From assembly GCA_017940085.1 (NCBI GenBank), contig JAGAZK010000254.1, forward strand, positions 1-13,935: a stretch of DNA of 13,935 nucleotides, given 5' to 3'. The notes under the pieces are model-generated. The model was not told the origin of the DNA and did not search any database. It saw nothing but the letters and a program-made list of their open reading frames with translations. Position numbers and translations under genes: made by a program. Origin of the DNA: Campylobacter sp. (lineage in GTDB: Bacteria > Campylobacterota > Campylobacteria > Campylobacterales > Campylobacteraceae). Shown piece after piece: positions 7,377 through 13,362 of this stretch (the first letter of the stretch is position 1; each line of letters begins with the position of its first letter).

Positions 7377-8405
7377 ATGTTTGTTGATAGCGTAAAATTT
7401 GAAATCAAATCTGGAAACGGCGGTGCTGGTTCATCTAGTTTTCGGCGTGAAAAATTTATAGAATTAGGTGGTCCTGATGGTGGAGACGGCGGAGATGGTG
7501 GGAGCGTTTATTTTATCGCTGATAACAATACCCACACACTTGAAAATTACAAAGGCAAAAGATTATTAAAAGCTAAAAACGGAGCAGATGGTGAGCCAAA
7601 GAAAAAAACAGGTAAAAAAGGCGATGATTTAGTATTAATTGTCCCACCAGGAACTGCCATTTATGATGACGAAAGTGGCGAGTTGCTATTAGATTTGGTT
7701 GAAGTAGGGCAAAAACAGCTTATTTTAAAAGGTGCTAAGGGAGGATTAGGAAATGTTCATTTTAAAAGCTCACGCAATCAAGCTCCTACTTATGCCCAGC
7801 CCGGACTTAAAGGAGAGAGTAAATTTATAAGATTAGAATTAAAATTAATCGCAGATGTCGGACTTGTAGGATTTCCAAATGTAGGTAAATCTACTTTAAT
7901 CTCTACAATCTCAAATGCCAAACCACAAATTGCAGATTATGAATTTACTACACTTACTCCAAAGCTTGGAATGGTAGCTGTAGATGAATTTAGCGGTTTT
8001 GTTATGGCTGATATTCCGGGCATTATTGAAGAGGCAAGTGATGGCAAAGGGCTTGGGATTGAGTTTTTGCGACATATTGAAAGAACGAAAATTTTATTAT
8101 TTATGATAGATTTAGCAGGTCATGGAGATATAATAGAGCAGTTTAAAACCCTAAGAAATGAGATTGAAAAATTTTCTCCTAAACTTGCAAAGCGAGATTA
8201 TGCCGTAGCACTTACTAGAAGCGATGCCTCCCAAGATACAGATATTAAAATTAAAGAATTTTTATCAAGTTTAAATTTTCAAGCCAAACAAGATATATAT
8301 GAATATGACAACCAAAAGCCATATTTTGTAATGGATATTTCATCAGCAACAAACAAAAATATAAAAGAATTGAAATTTGCTTTAATGGAGTTGTTAAAAC
8401 GCTAA
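7377..8405 (+). CDS. obgE: Obg-family GTPase ObgE/CgtA, ribosome assembly factor
   Basis: Essential GTPase that binds the large ribosomal subunit and acts in its maturation and in growth and stress control. The 342-residue protein has the glycine-rich Obg fold (about residues 1-157, for example [12 protein letters not shown] and KGAKGGLGN) followed by the G domain. Motifs are G1 GFPNVGKST at 165-173, switch [13 protein letters not shown]3 DIPG at 212-215 and G5 ISSAT near 321. The G4 position reads TRSD at 280-283 instead of the usual NKxD; Thr for Asn is known in other GTPases, Arg for Lys is less common. There is no C-terminal OCT domain, which is common for the short form. The gene has its own promoter downstream of tRNA-Ala and converges on purM. 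Confidence 0.96.
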   Translation: MFVDSVKFEIKSGNGGAGSSSFRREKFIELGGPDGGDGGDGGSVYFIADNNTHTLENYKGKRLLKAKNGADGEPKKKTGKKGDDLVLIVPPGTAIYDDESGELLLDLVEVGQKQLILKGAKGGLGNVHFKSSRNQAPTYAQPGLKGESKFIRLELKLIADVGLVGFPNVGKSTLISTISNAKPQIADYEFTTLTPKLGMVAVDEFSGFVMADIPGIIEEASDGKGLGIEFLRHIERTKILLFMIDLAGHGDIIEQFKTLRNEIEKFSPKLAKRDYAVALTRSDASQDTDIKIKEFLSSLNFQAKQDIYEYDNQKPYFVMDISSATNKNIKELKFALMELLKR

Positions 8406-8451
8406 ATTTAATCAAATTTAGCACTAAATTTAGTAAATTTGATTAAATTTA
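8403..8451. terminator. Shared bidirectional terminator of obgE and purM, containing both stop codons
   Basis: TAAATTTAATCAAATTTA (8403-8420) is the exact reverse complement of 8434-8451, an 18-bp stem with a 13-nt loop that holds a smaller CTAAATTTAG palindrome. The first three bases of the left arm are the obgE stop codon, and the last three of the right arm are the purM stop codon on the minus strand. The location between convergent genes and the symmetry argue for termination in both directions. Confidence 0.65.
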
Positions 8452-9435
8452 ATCACAAAGTTCTACTTTGTCGCCTTTTGTTACTTCACCAATTATATAG
8501 CCATCAGAGTTTGCCAAAACTTTATCTACATTGTCTTTAGATACTACCAAAATCATTCCTACACCCATATTAAATGTGCGGTCCATTTCATTTTGCTCCA
8601 CTTCTTTGGCTAGGAGTTTGAAAATTTCAGGCGTTTTGATAGCTTTTCTTTGGATTTTTGCTCCAAGTCCATTTGGGAAAACTCTTGGCAAATTTTCAAC
8701 TATCCCACCGCCTGTTATGTGAGCAAGGGCATTTATAAAAGGTTTTAATCTCAAAAAATCATCTACATAAATTTTAGTTGGCTCCAAAAGCACTTCGCCC
8801 AAAGTCTTACCGTCAAATTCATCGCCCAAATTTAGCTTTCTTCGCACAATTACAGCCCTTGCGAGCGAAAATCCATTAGAATGAAGTCCAGAGCTCGGCA
8901 AAGCGATTAAAATATCGCCTTCATTTACAAATTTAGTGCGGTCAATCTCGTCTTTTTCGGCGATCCCTACAGCAAATCCAGCCAAATCAAAATCCCCAGT
9001 ATTATACATACTTGGCATTTCAGCAGTTTCTCCGCCTATCAAAGCACATTTTGCGATTTGACAGCCTTTGACTATACCGCTAAGCACACTTTTTGCACTT
9101 TCTATATCAAGACGATCTGTGGCATAATAATCCAAAAAAAACAAAGGTTTGCCAAAATTGCAAATTATGTCATTTACGCACATTGCTACTAAATCAATAC
9201 CGATTCCATCGAGTTTGCCTAAATCTATAGCCAAACGAAGTTTAGTCCCAACTCCATCAGTTCCAGCTAAAAGAGTTGGATTTTTGTATCCACCCCCAAG
9301 CTCAAAAGCCCCAGAAAATGACCCAATATTTCCTAAAACGCTTGAATTATGAGTGGATTTGACTAAAGGTTTAATCTCATTAACAAAGCTATTTCCTGCA
9401 TCTATATCAACGCCAGAATCTTTATAACTTATCAT
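8449..9435 (-). CDS. purM: Phosphoribosylformylglycinamidine cyclo-ligase (AIR synthetase)
   Basis: ATP-dependent closure of FGAM to aminoimidazole ribonucleotide, the fifth step of purine synthesis, in the cytoplasm. The 328-residue protein shows the family blocks in order: AGTDGVGTKL at 57-66 (nucleotide/metal-binding loop), DLVAMCVNDI at 81-90, IGGETAEMP at 133-141, SSGLHSNGFSL at 181-191 and a C-terminal HITGGGIVENLPRVFP. Length is close to E. coli PurM (345). The ATG at 9435 has an AAAAGG ribosome site about 6 bases upstream. The gene stands alone, divergent from ridA and convergent with obgE, so it is not part of a pur operon here. No PurR-like site or riboswitch is visible in its short leader. 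Confidence 0.96.
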   Translation of the reverse strand: MISYKDSGVDIDAGNSFVNEIKPLVKSTHNSSVLGNIGSFSGAFELGGGYKNPTLLAGTDGVGTKLRLAIDLGKLDGIGIDLVAMCVNDIICNFGKPLFFLDYYATDRLDIESAKSVLSGIVKGCQIAKCALIGGETAEMPSMYNTGDFDLAGFAVGIAEKDEIDRTKFVNEGDILIALPSSGLHSNGFSLARAVIVRRKLNLGDEFDGKTLGEVLLEPTKIYVDDFLRLKPFINALAHITGGGIVENLPRVFPNGLGAKIQRKAIKTPEIFKLLAKEVEQNEMDRTFNMGVGMILVVSKDNVDKVLANSDGYIIGEVTKGDKVELCD

Positions 9436-9458
9436 TTGTCGCCTTTTTGATTTTGTGT

Positions 9459-9464
9459 ATATTA
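9459..9464 (-). promoter_or_regulatory. Candidate -10 of purM
   Basis: The minus strand reads TAATAT (9464-9459) with a TG three bases upstream. A start near 9452 gives a leader of about 17 bases containing the ribosome site. The region is shared with the divergent ridA promoter. Confidence 0.4.
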
Positions 9465-9483
9465 GCCAAATTTAACTTAATTT

Positions 9484-9492
9484 TGCTAGAAT
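9484..9492 (+). promoter_or_regulatory. Extended -10 promoter of ridA-coaE
   Basis: TGCTAGAAT fits TGnTAnAAT and follows a T-rich stretch. A start near 9499 gives a leader of about 20 bases with AAGGAG at 9509-9514, 5 bases before the ATG. Confidence 0.55.
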
Positions 9493-9519
9493 TCGCCCAT
9501 TTAAAAAAAAGGAGAAATA

Positions 9520-9873
9520 ATGCAATATCCAAAGGCTATTGGACCTTATAGTCCATTTAGAGAAGCTGGAGATTTGGTGTTTTTTTCAGGTCAAATTCCT
9601 CTTATCCCAGATACAGGCGAAATACCTGCAAATCTGCAAGATCAAGCTCATCAAGCTATGAAAAATGTGGGCGGAGTTTTGCAAGCTGCTGGTTTAGGAT
9701 ACGAAAAAGTGATTAAAACAACAGTATTTTTAGCTGATATTAATGATTTTAGTGCAGTAAATGAAATTTATGCTCAGTATTTCAAAGAGCCATTTCCTGC
9801 AAGGTCTGCTGTGGCTGTCAAAGATCTGCCAAAAGGCGTGAAATTAGAAGTTGAGGTAATAGCTCATAAATAA
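9520..9873 (+). CDS. ridA: RidA family reactive intermediate (enamine/imine) deaminase
   Basis: Small cytoplasmic enzyme that hydrolyses reactive enamine/imine products of PLP enzymes such as threonine dehydratase (2-aminoacrylate), protecting other PLP enzymes. The 117-residue protein has the family opening PKAIGPYSPF, the central FFSGQIPLIPDTGEI, and the signature ARSAVAVKDLPKGVKLEVEVIA, in which Arg95 corresponds to the substrate carboxylate-binding arginine. It is slightly shorter than E. coli RidA (128) at the N-terminus but keeps the core, and should form the usual trimer with active sites between subunits. The ATG at 9520 has a strong AAGGAG site. Its last 8 bases overlap the probable start of coaE, implying one transcript and translational coupling. 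Confidence 0.93.
   Translation: MQYPKAIGPYSPFREAGDLVFFSGQIPLIPDTGEIPANLQDQAHQAMKNVGGVLQAAGLGYEKVIKTTVFLADINDFSAVNEIYAQYFKEPFPARSAVAVKDLPKGVKLEVEVIAHK
9853..9856 (+). promoter_or_regulatory. Ribosome binding site for coaE inside ridA
   Basis: GAGG at 9853-9856 lies 9 bases before the ATA at 9866, a suitable spacing for initiation there. No similarly placed site supports the GTG at 9959. It supports a non-canonical ATA start for coaE. Confidence 0.45.
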
Positions 9874-10474
9874 TTATCCAAACGCTATCGTAATTACAGG
9901 CTCAATTGGTTCTGGCAAAAGCACGGCTGTAAATTTACTCAAACTTTATGGATTTAGCGTGATTGAGGCTGATTTAATTTCACATAAAGTGTTGGATTTA
10001 AACGCTGATAAAATTAAATTTGAGTTTGGGGATAAATTTATAAAAAATGGCAAAGTAGATCGCAAAAAGCTTGGTAAATTTGTATTTAGCGATGCTTTGG
10101 CTTTAAAAAAACTTGAAGAAATTCTTCACCCTCAAATTAGAGCCAAAATTTACGAAAAAGCTTCTAAATTAGAGCAAACAAATTTGCCGTATTTTGTGGA
10201 TATTCCGCTTTTTTATGAAAAGGGCGGATATGATTTTAAAAGCGTTTTATTGATTTATGCACCAATAAATTTATTAATTGAGCGAATTGTTAAAAGAGAT
10301 AATTTAAGCCAAAATGAAGCAAAAAACCGCATAAATTTACAACTAAATCCTGATCAAAAGCTCAAATTAGCGGATTTTGTGGTGCGAAACGAGAGCGATT
10401 TGAAATCTTTAAATTTACAAATAGACGCATTTATAAACAAACTAAAACAAAAATATAAAAATCTTAAAATTTAA
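9866..10474 (+). CDS. coaE: Dephospho-CoA kinase with apparent ATA start codon
   Basis: Phosphorylates the 3'-hydroxyl of dephospho-CoA with ATP, the last step of CoA synthesis, in the cytoplasm; usually essential. Read from 9866 the product is 202 residues, the normal CoaE length. It has the P-loop GSIGSGKST at 12-20, EADLISHKVL near residue 34, the PLFYEKGGY stretch (family PLLFE) and FVVRNESDL near the end. No ATG, GTG or TTG occurs in frame between the upstream stop (TAG at 9860) and the P-loop. The first conventional start, GTG 9959, would remove the P-loop. The ATA at 9866 (ATAAATAA, overlapping the ridA stop) has a GAGG site 9 bases upstream. One G-to-A change from ATGAATAA would explain it, so this is either a true ATA start, a damaged start or a sequencing error. 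Confidence 0.85.
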   Translation: MNNYPNAIVITGSIGSGKSTAVNLLKLYGFSVIEADLISHKVLDLNADKIKFEFGDKFIKNGKVDRKKLGKFVFSDALALKKLEEILHPQIRAKIYEKASKLEQTNLPYFVDIPLFYEKGGYDFKSVLLIYAPINLLIERIVKRDNLSQNEAKNRINLQLNPDQKLKLADFVVRNESDLKSLNLQIDAFINKLKQKYKNLKI

Positions 10475-10502
10475 TTTGTCTTTTGTGAGTGCCAAAAATA
10501 CG

Positions 10503-10534
10503 CAAATTTAGCATTAAATTTAGTAGTAAATTTG
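10503..10534 (+). repeat. AAATTT-based inverted repeat downstream of coaE
   Basis: CAAATTTA (10503-10510) pairs with TAAATTTG (10527-10534), giving a short 8-bp stem with a 16-nt loop. It is the first of two inverted repeats in the coaE to metallophosphoesterase gap and may contribute to termination. It could equally be a by-product of the high AAATTT density. Confidence 0.3.
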
Positions 10535-10559
10535 TAGTTCAAATTTAATCATACGAATT

Positions 10560-10610
10560 AAATTTAATCAGATTTTTAGTCAAATTTGATTAAATTTCGC
10601 AAATTTTTTT
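10560..10610 (+). terminator. Candidate terminator of ridA-coaE
   Basis: AAATTTAATCA (10560-10570) pairs with TGATTAAATTT (10587-10597), an 11-bp stem with a 16-nt loop. CGCAAA and a run of seven T at 10604-10610 follow. It lies just before the metallophosphoesterase gene, so that gene's promoter must be within or close to it; I see no clear -10 of its own. Confidence 0.5.
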
Positions 10611-10620
10611 AGAGTTTAAA

Positions 10621-11412
10621 ATGAAAATAAAAAGAGCGTTTTATTCTAGGTGTAAATGGTTTTTTGAGCAGTTTCAAATTTATTCTGTATCTAAAATCCG
10701 TAAATTTTTAAGTCATGGCAAGAAATATGATTTTACTTATGTTATCGGCGATGTTCATGGAGAATTCAACACTCTAATCCGCTTAGTTTCTCTTATCCCA
10801 AACGGCTCTCAAGTCATATTTGTAGGAGATCTCGTAAATCGTGGCAAGAAATCAAGTCAAGTTATTAGATTTATTAGAGAAAATGGATTTAGAAGTGTTC
10901 TTGGTAATCATGATGAGCTAATAAAAGAGCTTGGCGAACACATCAAACAATTTGGCTATAAATCCGCCAAACAAAGATATTTTTCATTTTTACAAAGGGG
11001 CGGTTTTAGGACTTTGGCTTCTTATGGGATTTGCAAAAAAAACGGAGACGAACTCAAAAACAAAGAATATTTAGATGAATTTTATGATGATATTGAGTGG
11101 ATAGGATCTTTGCCTACTTATATAGAGCTAGATATTTACAAAAACAATCTCCCAGTTGTGGTTTCTCACGCTCCAATAGGCGATATGTGGGAAAGGCGAG
11201 ATGATACTCAATACATCAAAGAAATGGCACTTTGGAATAGACAAAATCCTAGCAAAGCAACTGAAATTTTCAATGTATTTGGACACACGCCACAAAAAGA
11301 TGTGTTTGTATCTGATACATTTGCCAATGTAGATACTGGGTGCTGTTATGGGCGAAAACTTAGTGCTTATTGCGTAGAAACTGGCAAAGTTATAAGCGTT
11401 TCAAGGGCTTAA
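10621..11412 (+). CDS. Metallophosphoesterase, PP2A-like Ser/Thr phosphatase or Ap4A-hydrolase type
   Basis: Two-metal phosphoesterase of the calcineurin-like superfamily, 263 residues. The metal-site blocks are all present: GDVHG at 43-47, GDLVNRG at 69-75, GNHD at 95-98, SHAP at 182-185 and GHTP at 221-224. An NVDTGCCYGRKL ending follows, as in PP1/PP2A-like bacterial phosphatases and PrpE-type bis(5'-nucleosyl)-tetraphosphatases. The second block has Asn73 where DRG is usual. About 38 residues precede the first motif, basic and aromatic (MKIKRAFYSRCKWFFEQF), longer than in typical members; they may bind membrane or nucleic acid. The ribosome site is weak (GAG 6 bases upstream). Hairpins flank the gene, so it is probably monocistronic. 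Substrate (protein, dinucleotide or other) cannot be decided. Confidence 0.85.
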   Translation: MKIKRAFYSRCKWFFEQFQIYSVSKIRKFLSHGKKYDFTYVIGDVHGEFNTLIRLVSLIPNGSQVIFVGDLVNRGKKSSQVIRFIRENGFRSVLGNHDELIKELGEHIKQFGYKSAKQRYFSFLQRGGFRTLASYGICKKNGDELKNKEYLDEFYDDIEWIGSLPTYIELDIYKNNLPVVVSHAPIGDMWERRDDTQYIKEMALWNRQNPSKATEIFNVFGHTPQKDVFVSDTFANVDTGCCYGRKLSAYCVETGKVISVSRA

Positions 11413-11446
11413 ATTTAGTAAATTTAAATACTAAATTTACTCTTTT
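11410..11446 (+). terminator. Hairpin terminator overlapping the metallophosphoesterase stop codon
   Basis: TAAATTTAGTA (11410-11420), whose first three bases are the stop codon, pairs with TACTAAATTTA (11429-11439). The loop is 8 nt and a CTCTTTT tract follows. The T tract supports an intrinsic terminator separating this gene from accB. Confidence 0.55.
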
Positions 11447-11468
11447 AATTTAATTGTATGTTTAAATT

Positions 11469-11477
11469 TGCTAAAAT
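11469..11477 (+). promoter_or_regulatory. Extended -10 promoter of accB-accC
   Basis: TGCTAAAAT fits TGnTAnAAT after T-rich DNA. A start near 11484 leaves a leader of about 22 bases with TAGGAG at 11494-11499, 6 bases before the accB ATG. Confidence 0.55.
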
Positions 11478-11505
11478 CAAAAGCGAAATTTTTTAGGAGT
11501 TAGTT

Positions 11506-11958
11506 ATGACCAAAAAAGAAATTGAAGATTTAATGAGCTTTTTTGACGAAAAAAAGAGCCTAAACAAACTAAAAATCAAAGATAAAGATTTTGAAATAGA
11601 GATCAAAAAATACGGAGCTGATAGCGAAAATGCCCCACAAGTGCCTGTTATGGCAGCTCCACAGCCAGTTCCAAGCGTAAATGTAGTCGTAAATGACAAA
11701 CCTACAAGCAAAGCTTCTATGGATACGATTGATAGTCCTATGGTTGGGACTTTTTATAAAGCTCCAAGTCCAGGAGCTAATCCATTTGTAAGCGTAGGTC
11801 AAGTCGTTCATAAAGGCGAAACTGTGGGAATTATCGAAGCTATGAAGATTATGAACGAGATTGAAGCTGAGTTTGATTGCCGTATCAAAAAAGCTCTTGT
11901 TGAAGACGGACAGCCTGTGGAATATGCTATGGCGTTGTTTGAGGTTGAAAAACTATGA
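11506..11958 (+). CDS. accB: Biotin carboxyl carrier protein of acetyl-CoA carboxylase
   Basis: Carries the biotin that is carboxylated by AccC and then used by AccAD to form malonyl-CoA, the first committed step of fatty acid synthesis. The 150-residue protein has an N-terminal helical region (1-37), a flexible Pro/Ala/Val-rich linker (about 44-66) and a C-terminal biotinyl domain. That domain starts near DSPMVGTFYKAPSPGA and contains the biotinylation site EAMKIMNE, with Lys114 as the attachment residue. Length and the bacterial 'thumb' region (FYKAPSPGANPFV) match E. coli AccB (156). The gene has a good TAGGAG site and its own promoter. Its stop overlaps the accC start by four bases (ATGA), which couples their translation. 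accA and accD are not in the window. Confidence 0.96.
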   Translation: MTKKEIEDLMSFFDEKKSLNKLKIKDKDFEIEIKKYGADSENAPQVPVMAAPQPVPSVNVVVNDKPTSKASMDTIDSPMVGTFYKAPSPGANPFVSVGQVVHKGETVGIIEAMKIMNEIEAEFDCRIKKALVEDGQPVEYAMALFEVEKL

Positions 11959-13292
11959 AAGAAATCAAAAGAATTCTTATAGCAAATCGTGGCGAGATTG
12001 CACTTAGGGCTTTGCGAACTATCCAAGAAATGGGCAAACAAGCTATTGTTGTGCATTCAACAGCCGATCAAGACGCACTTTATGTCAAATATGCAGATGC
12101 TGCTATTTGCATAGGCGGAGCAAGATCAAGTGATAGTTATTTAAACATACCCGCGATTATCACAGCTTGTGAGCTAACCGAAGCGGATGCGATATTTCCG
12201 GGATATGGTTTTTTGAGTGAAAATCAAAATTTTGTTGAAATTTGTGCTAAACACAATATCAAATTTATCGGTCCTAGCGTTGAAGCTATGACTTTAATGA
12301 GCGATAAAAGCAAAGCTAAACAAGTTATGATGAGAGCTGGAATCCCAGTAGTTCCAGGAAGCGATGGAGCGATTGCTGATGTAGAAGAAGCTAGAAAATT
12401 AGCTAGTAAAATTGGCTACCCAGTTATCATAAAAGCTGCTGCTGGTGGCGGTGGTAGAGGAATGAGAGTAGTTCCAAAAGAAGAAGATTTAGAAAAACTT
12501 TTTTGGTCAGCTGAAAGTGAAGCAGTGAGTGCATTTGGCGATGGGACAATGTATATGGAAAAATATATTACAAATCCACGCCACATAGAAGTCCAAGTTA
12601 TCGGCGATGAGCATGGAAATGTTATCCATATCGGCGAGAGAGATTGCTCTATGCAACGCCGTCACCAAAAACTCATCGAAGAAAGCCCAGCTGTTATTTT
12701 AGATGATGAAACTCGCAAAAAGCTTCATGAAACAGCGGTAAAAGCAGCAAAAGCTATCGGTTATTTTAGTGCTGGGACATTTGAGTTTTTATATGATAGT
12801 GTGGATAAGAAATTTTATTTTATTGAGATGAATACGCGTTTGCAAGTAGAACACACAGTTAGCGAAATGCGAAGTGGGCTTGATTTGATTGAGCTTATGA
12901 TAAGAGTAGCTCAAGGCGAAAAACTTCCAAAACAAAGCGAAGTTAAATTTAATGGTCATGCGATTGAGTGCAGAATCACAGCCGAAGATCCAAAAAGCTT
13001 CACCCCAAATCCAGGTAAAATCACAAAATATGTGGCTCCTGGTGGCAAAGATGTCAGAATGGATAGCCATGTTTATGAAGGATATAGTGTGCCGCCGTAT
13101 TATGATAGTATGATAGGCAAACTAATTGTCCATGACAAAGACCGCACAAAAGCTATTGCTAAAATGAAAGTAGCACTTTCTCAGCTTGTAATTCAAGGCA
13201 TAAAATCAACTCGTGATTTTCATTTAGCGATGATGAATAACCCTGATTTTGTAAATAACGAGTTTGATACAAATTATTTAGCTAAACACTAA
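11955..13292 (+). CDS. accC: Biotin carboxylase subunit of acetyl-CoA carboxylase
   Basis: ATP- and bicarbonate-dependent carboxylation of the biotin on AccB. The 445-residue protein is full length (E. coli 449), with the three expected parts: the N-terminal domain starting RILIANRGEIALRALRT, the ATP-grasp domain and the C-terminal domain. Visible motifs are the glycine-rich AAAGGGGRGMRVV at 161-173 with ATP-binding Lys160 before it, RDCSMQRRHQKLIEE with Lys239, EMNTRLQVEH at 291-300, and ECRITAED with the biotin-site Arg340. Essential residues appear intact. The product is a dedicated AccC, not a pyruvate or propionyl-CoA carboxylase fusion, as shown by its length and its ATGA overlap with accB. 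The unit ends in an inverted repeat just after the stop. Confidence 0.97.
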   Translation: MKEIKRILIANRGEIALRALRTIQEMGKQAIVVHSTADQDALYVKYADAAICIGGARSSDSYLNIPAIITACELTEADAIFPGYGFLSENQNFVEICAKHNIKFIGPSVEAMTLMSDKSKAKQVMMRAGIPVVPGSDGAIADVEEARKLASKIGYPVIIKAAAGGGGRGMRVVPKEEDLEKLFWSAESEAVSAFGDGTMYMEKYITNPRHIEVQVIGDEHGNVIHIGERDCSMQRRHQKLIEESPAVILDDETRKKLHETAVKAAKAIGYFSAGTFEFLYDSVDKKFYFIEMNTRLQVEHTVSEMRSGLDLIELMIRVAQGEKLPKQSEVKFNGHAIECRITAEDPKSFTPNPGKITKYVAPGGKDVRMDSHVYEGYSVPPYYDSMIGKLIVHDKDRTKAIAKMKVALSQLVIQGIKSTRDFHLAMMNNPDFVNNEFDTNYLAKH

Positions 13293-13300
13293 ATTTAAAG

Positions 13301-13337
13301 CAAATTTGGGCAAATTTAATAAATTTTCCCAAATTTG
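13301..13337 (+). terminator. Hairpin downstream of accC
   Basis: CAAATTTGGG (13301-13310) pairs with CCCAAATTTG (13328-13337). After one C/T mismatch, AAATTT (13312-13317) pairs with 13321-13326, leaving a 3-nt loop. It is a strong inverted repeat 9 bases after the accC stop. No long T-run follows, so termination may be partial. Confidence 0.5.
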
Positions 13338-13362
13338 TTCAGTTATTGTAAATAGGATAAAG

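Noticed and set aside
9959..10474. coaE starting at GTG 9959 (171 residues)
   Set aside because: It removes the P-loop GSIGSGKST encoded just upstream in the same open frame and lacks a ribosome site; the longer reading matches the normal family length.
10475..10620. CRISPR-like or tandem repeat array from the many AAATTT units
   Set aside because: Unit spacing is irregular, no constant repeat with unique spacers is present and no cas gene is nearby; the signal is better explained by hairpins and the dispersed 15-mer.
11493..12056. Three antisense open frames across accB and the start of accC
   Set aside because: accB and accC are unambiguous in the other strand; the antisense products show only reversed-codon composition bias.
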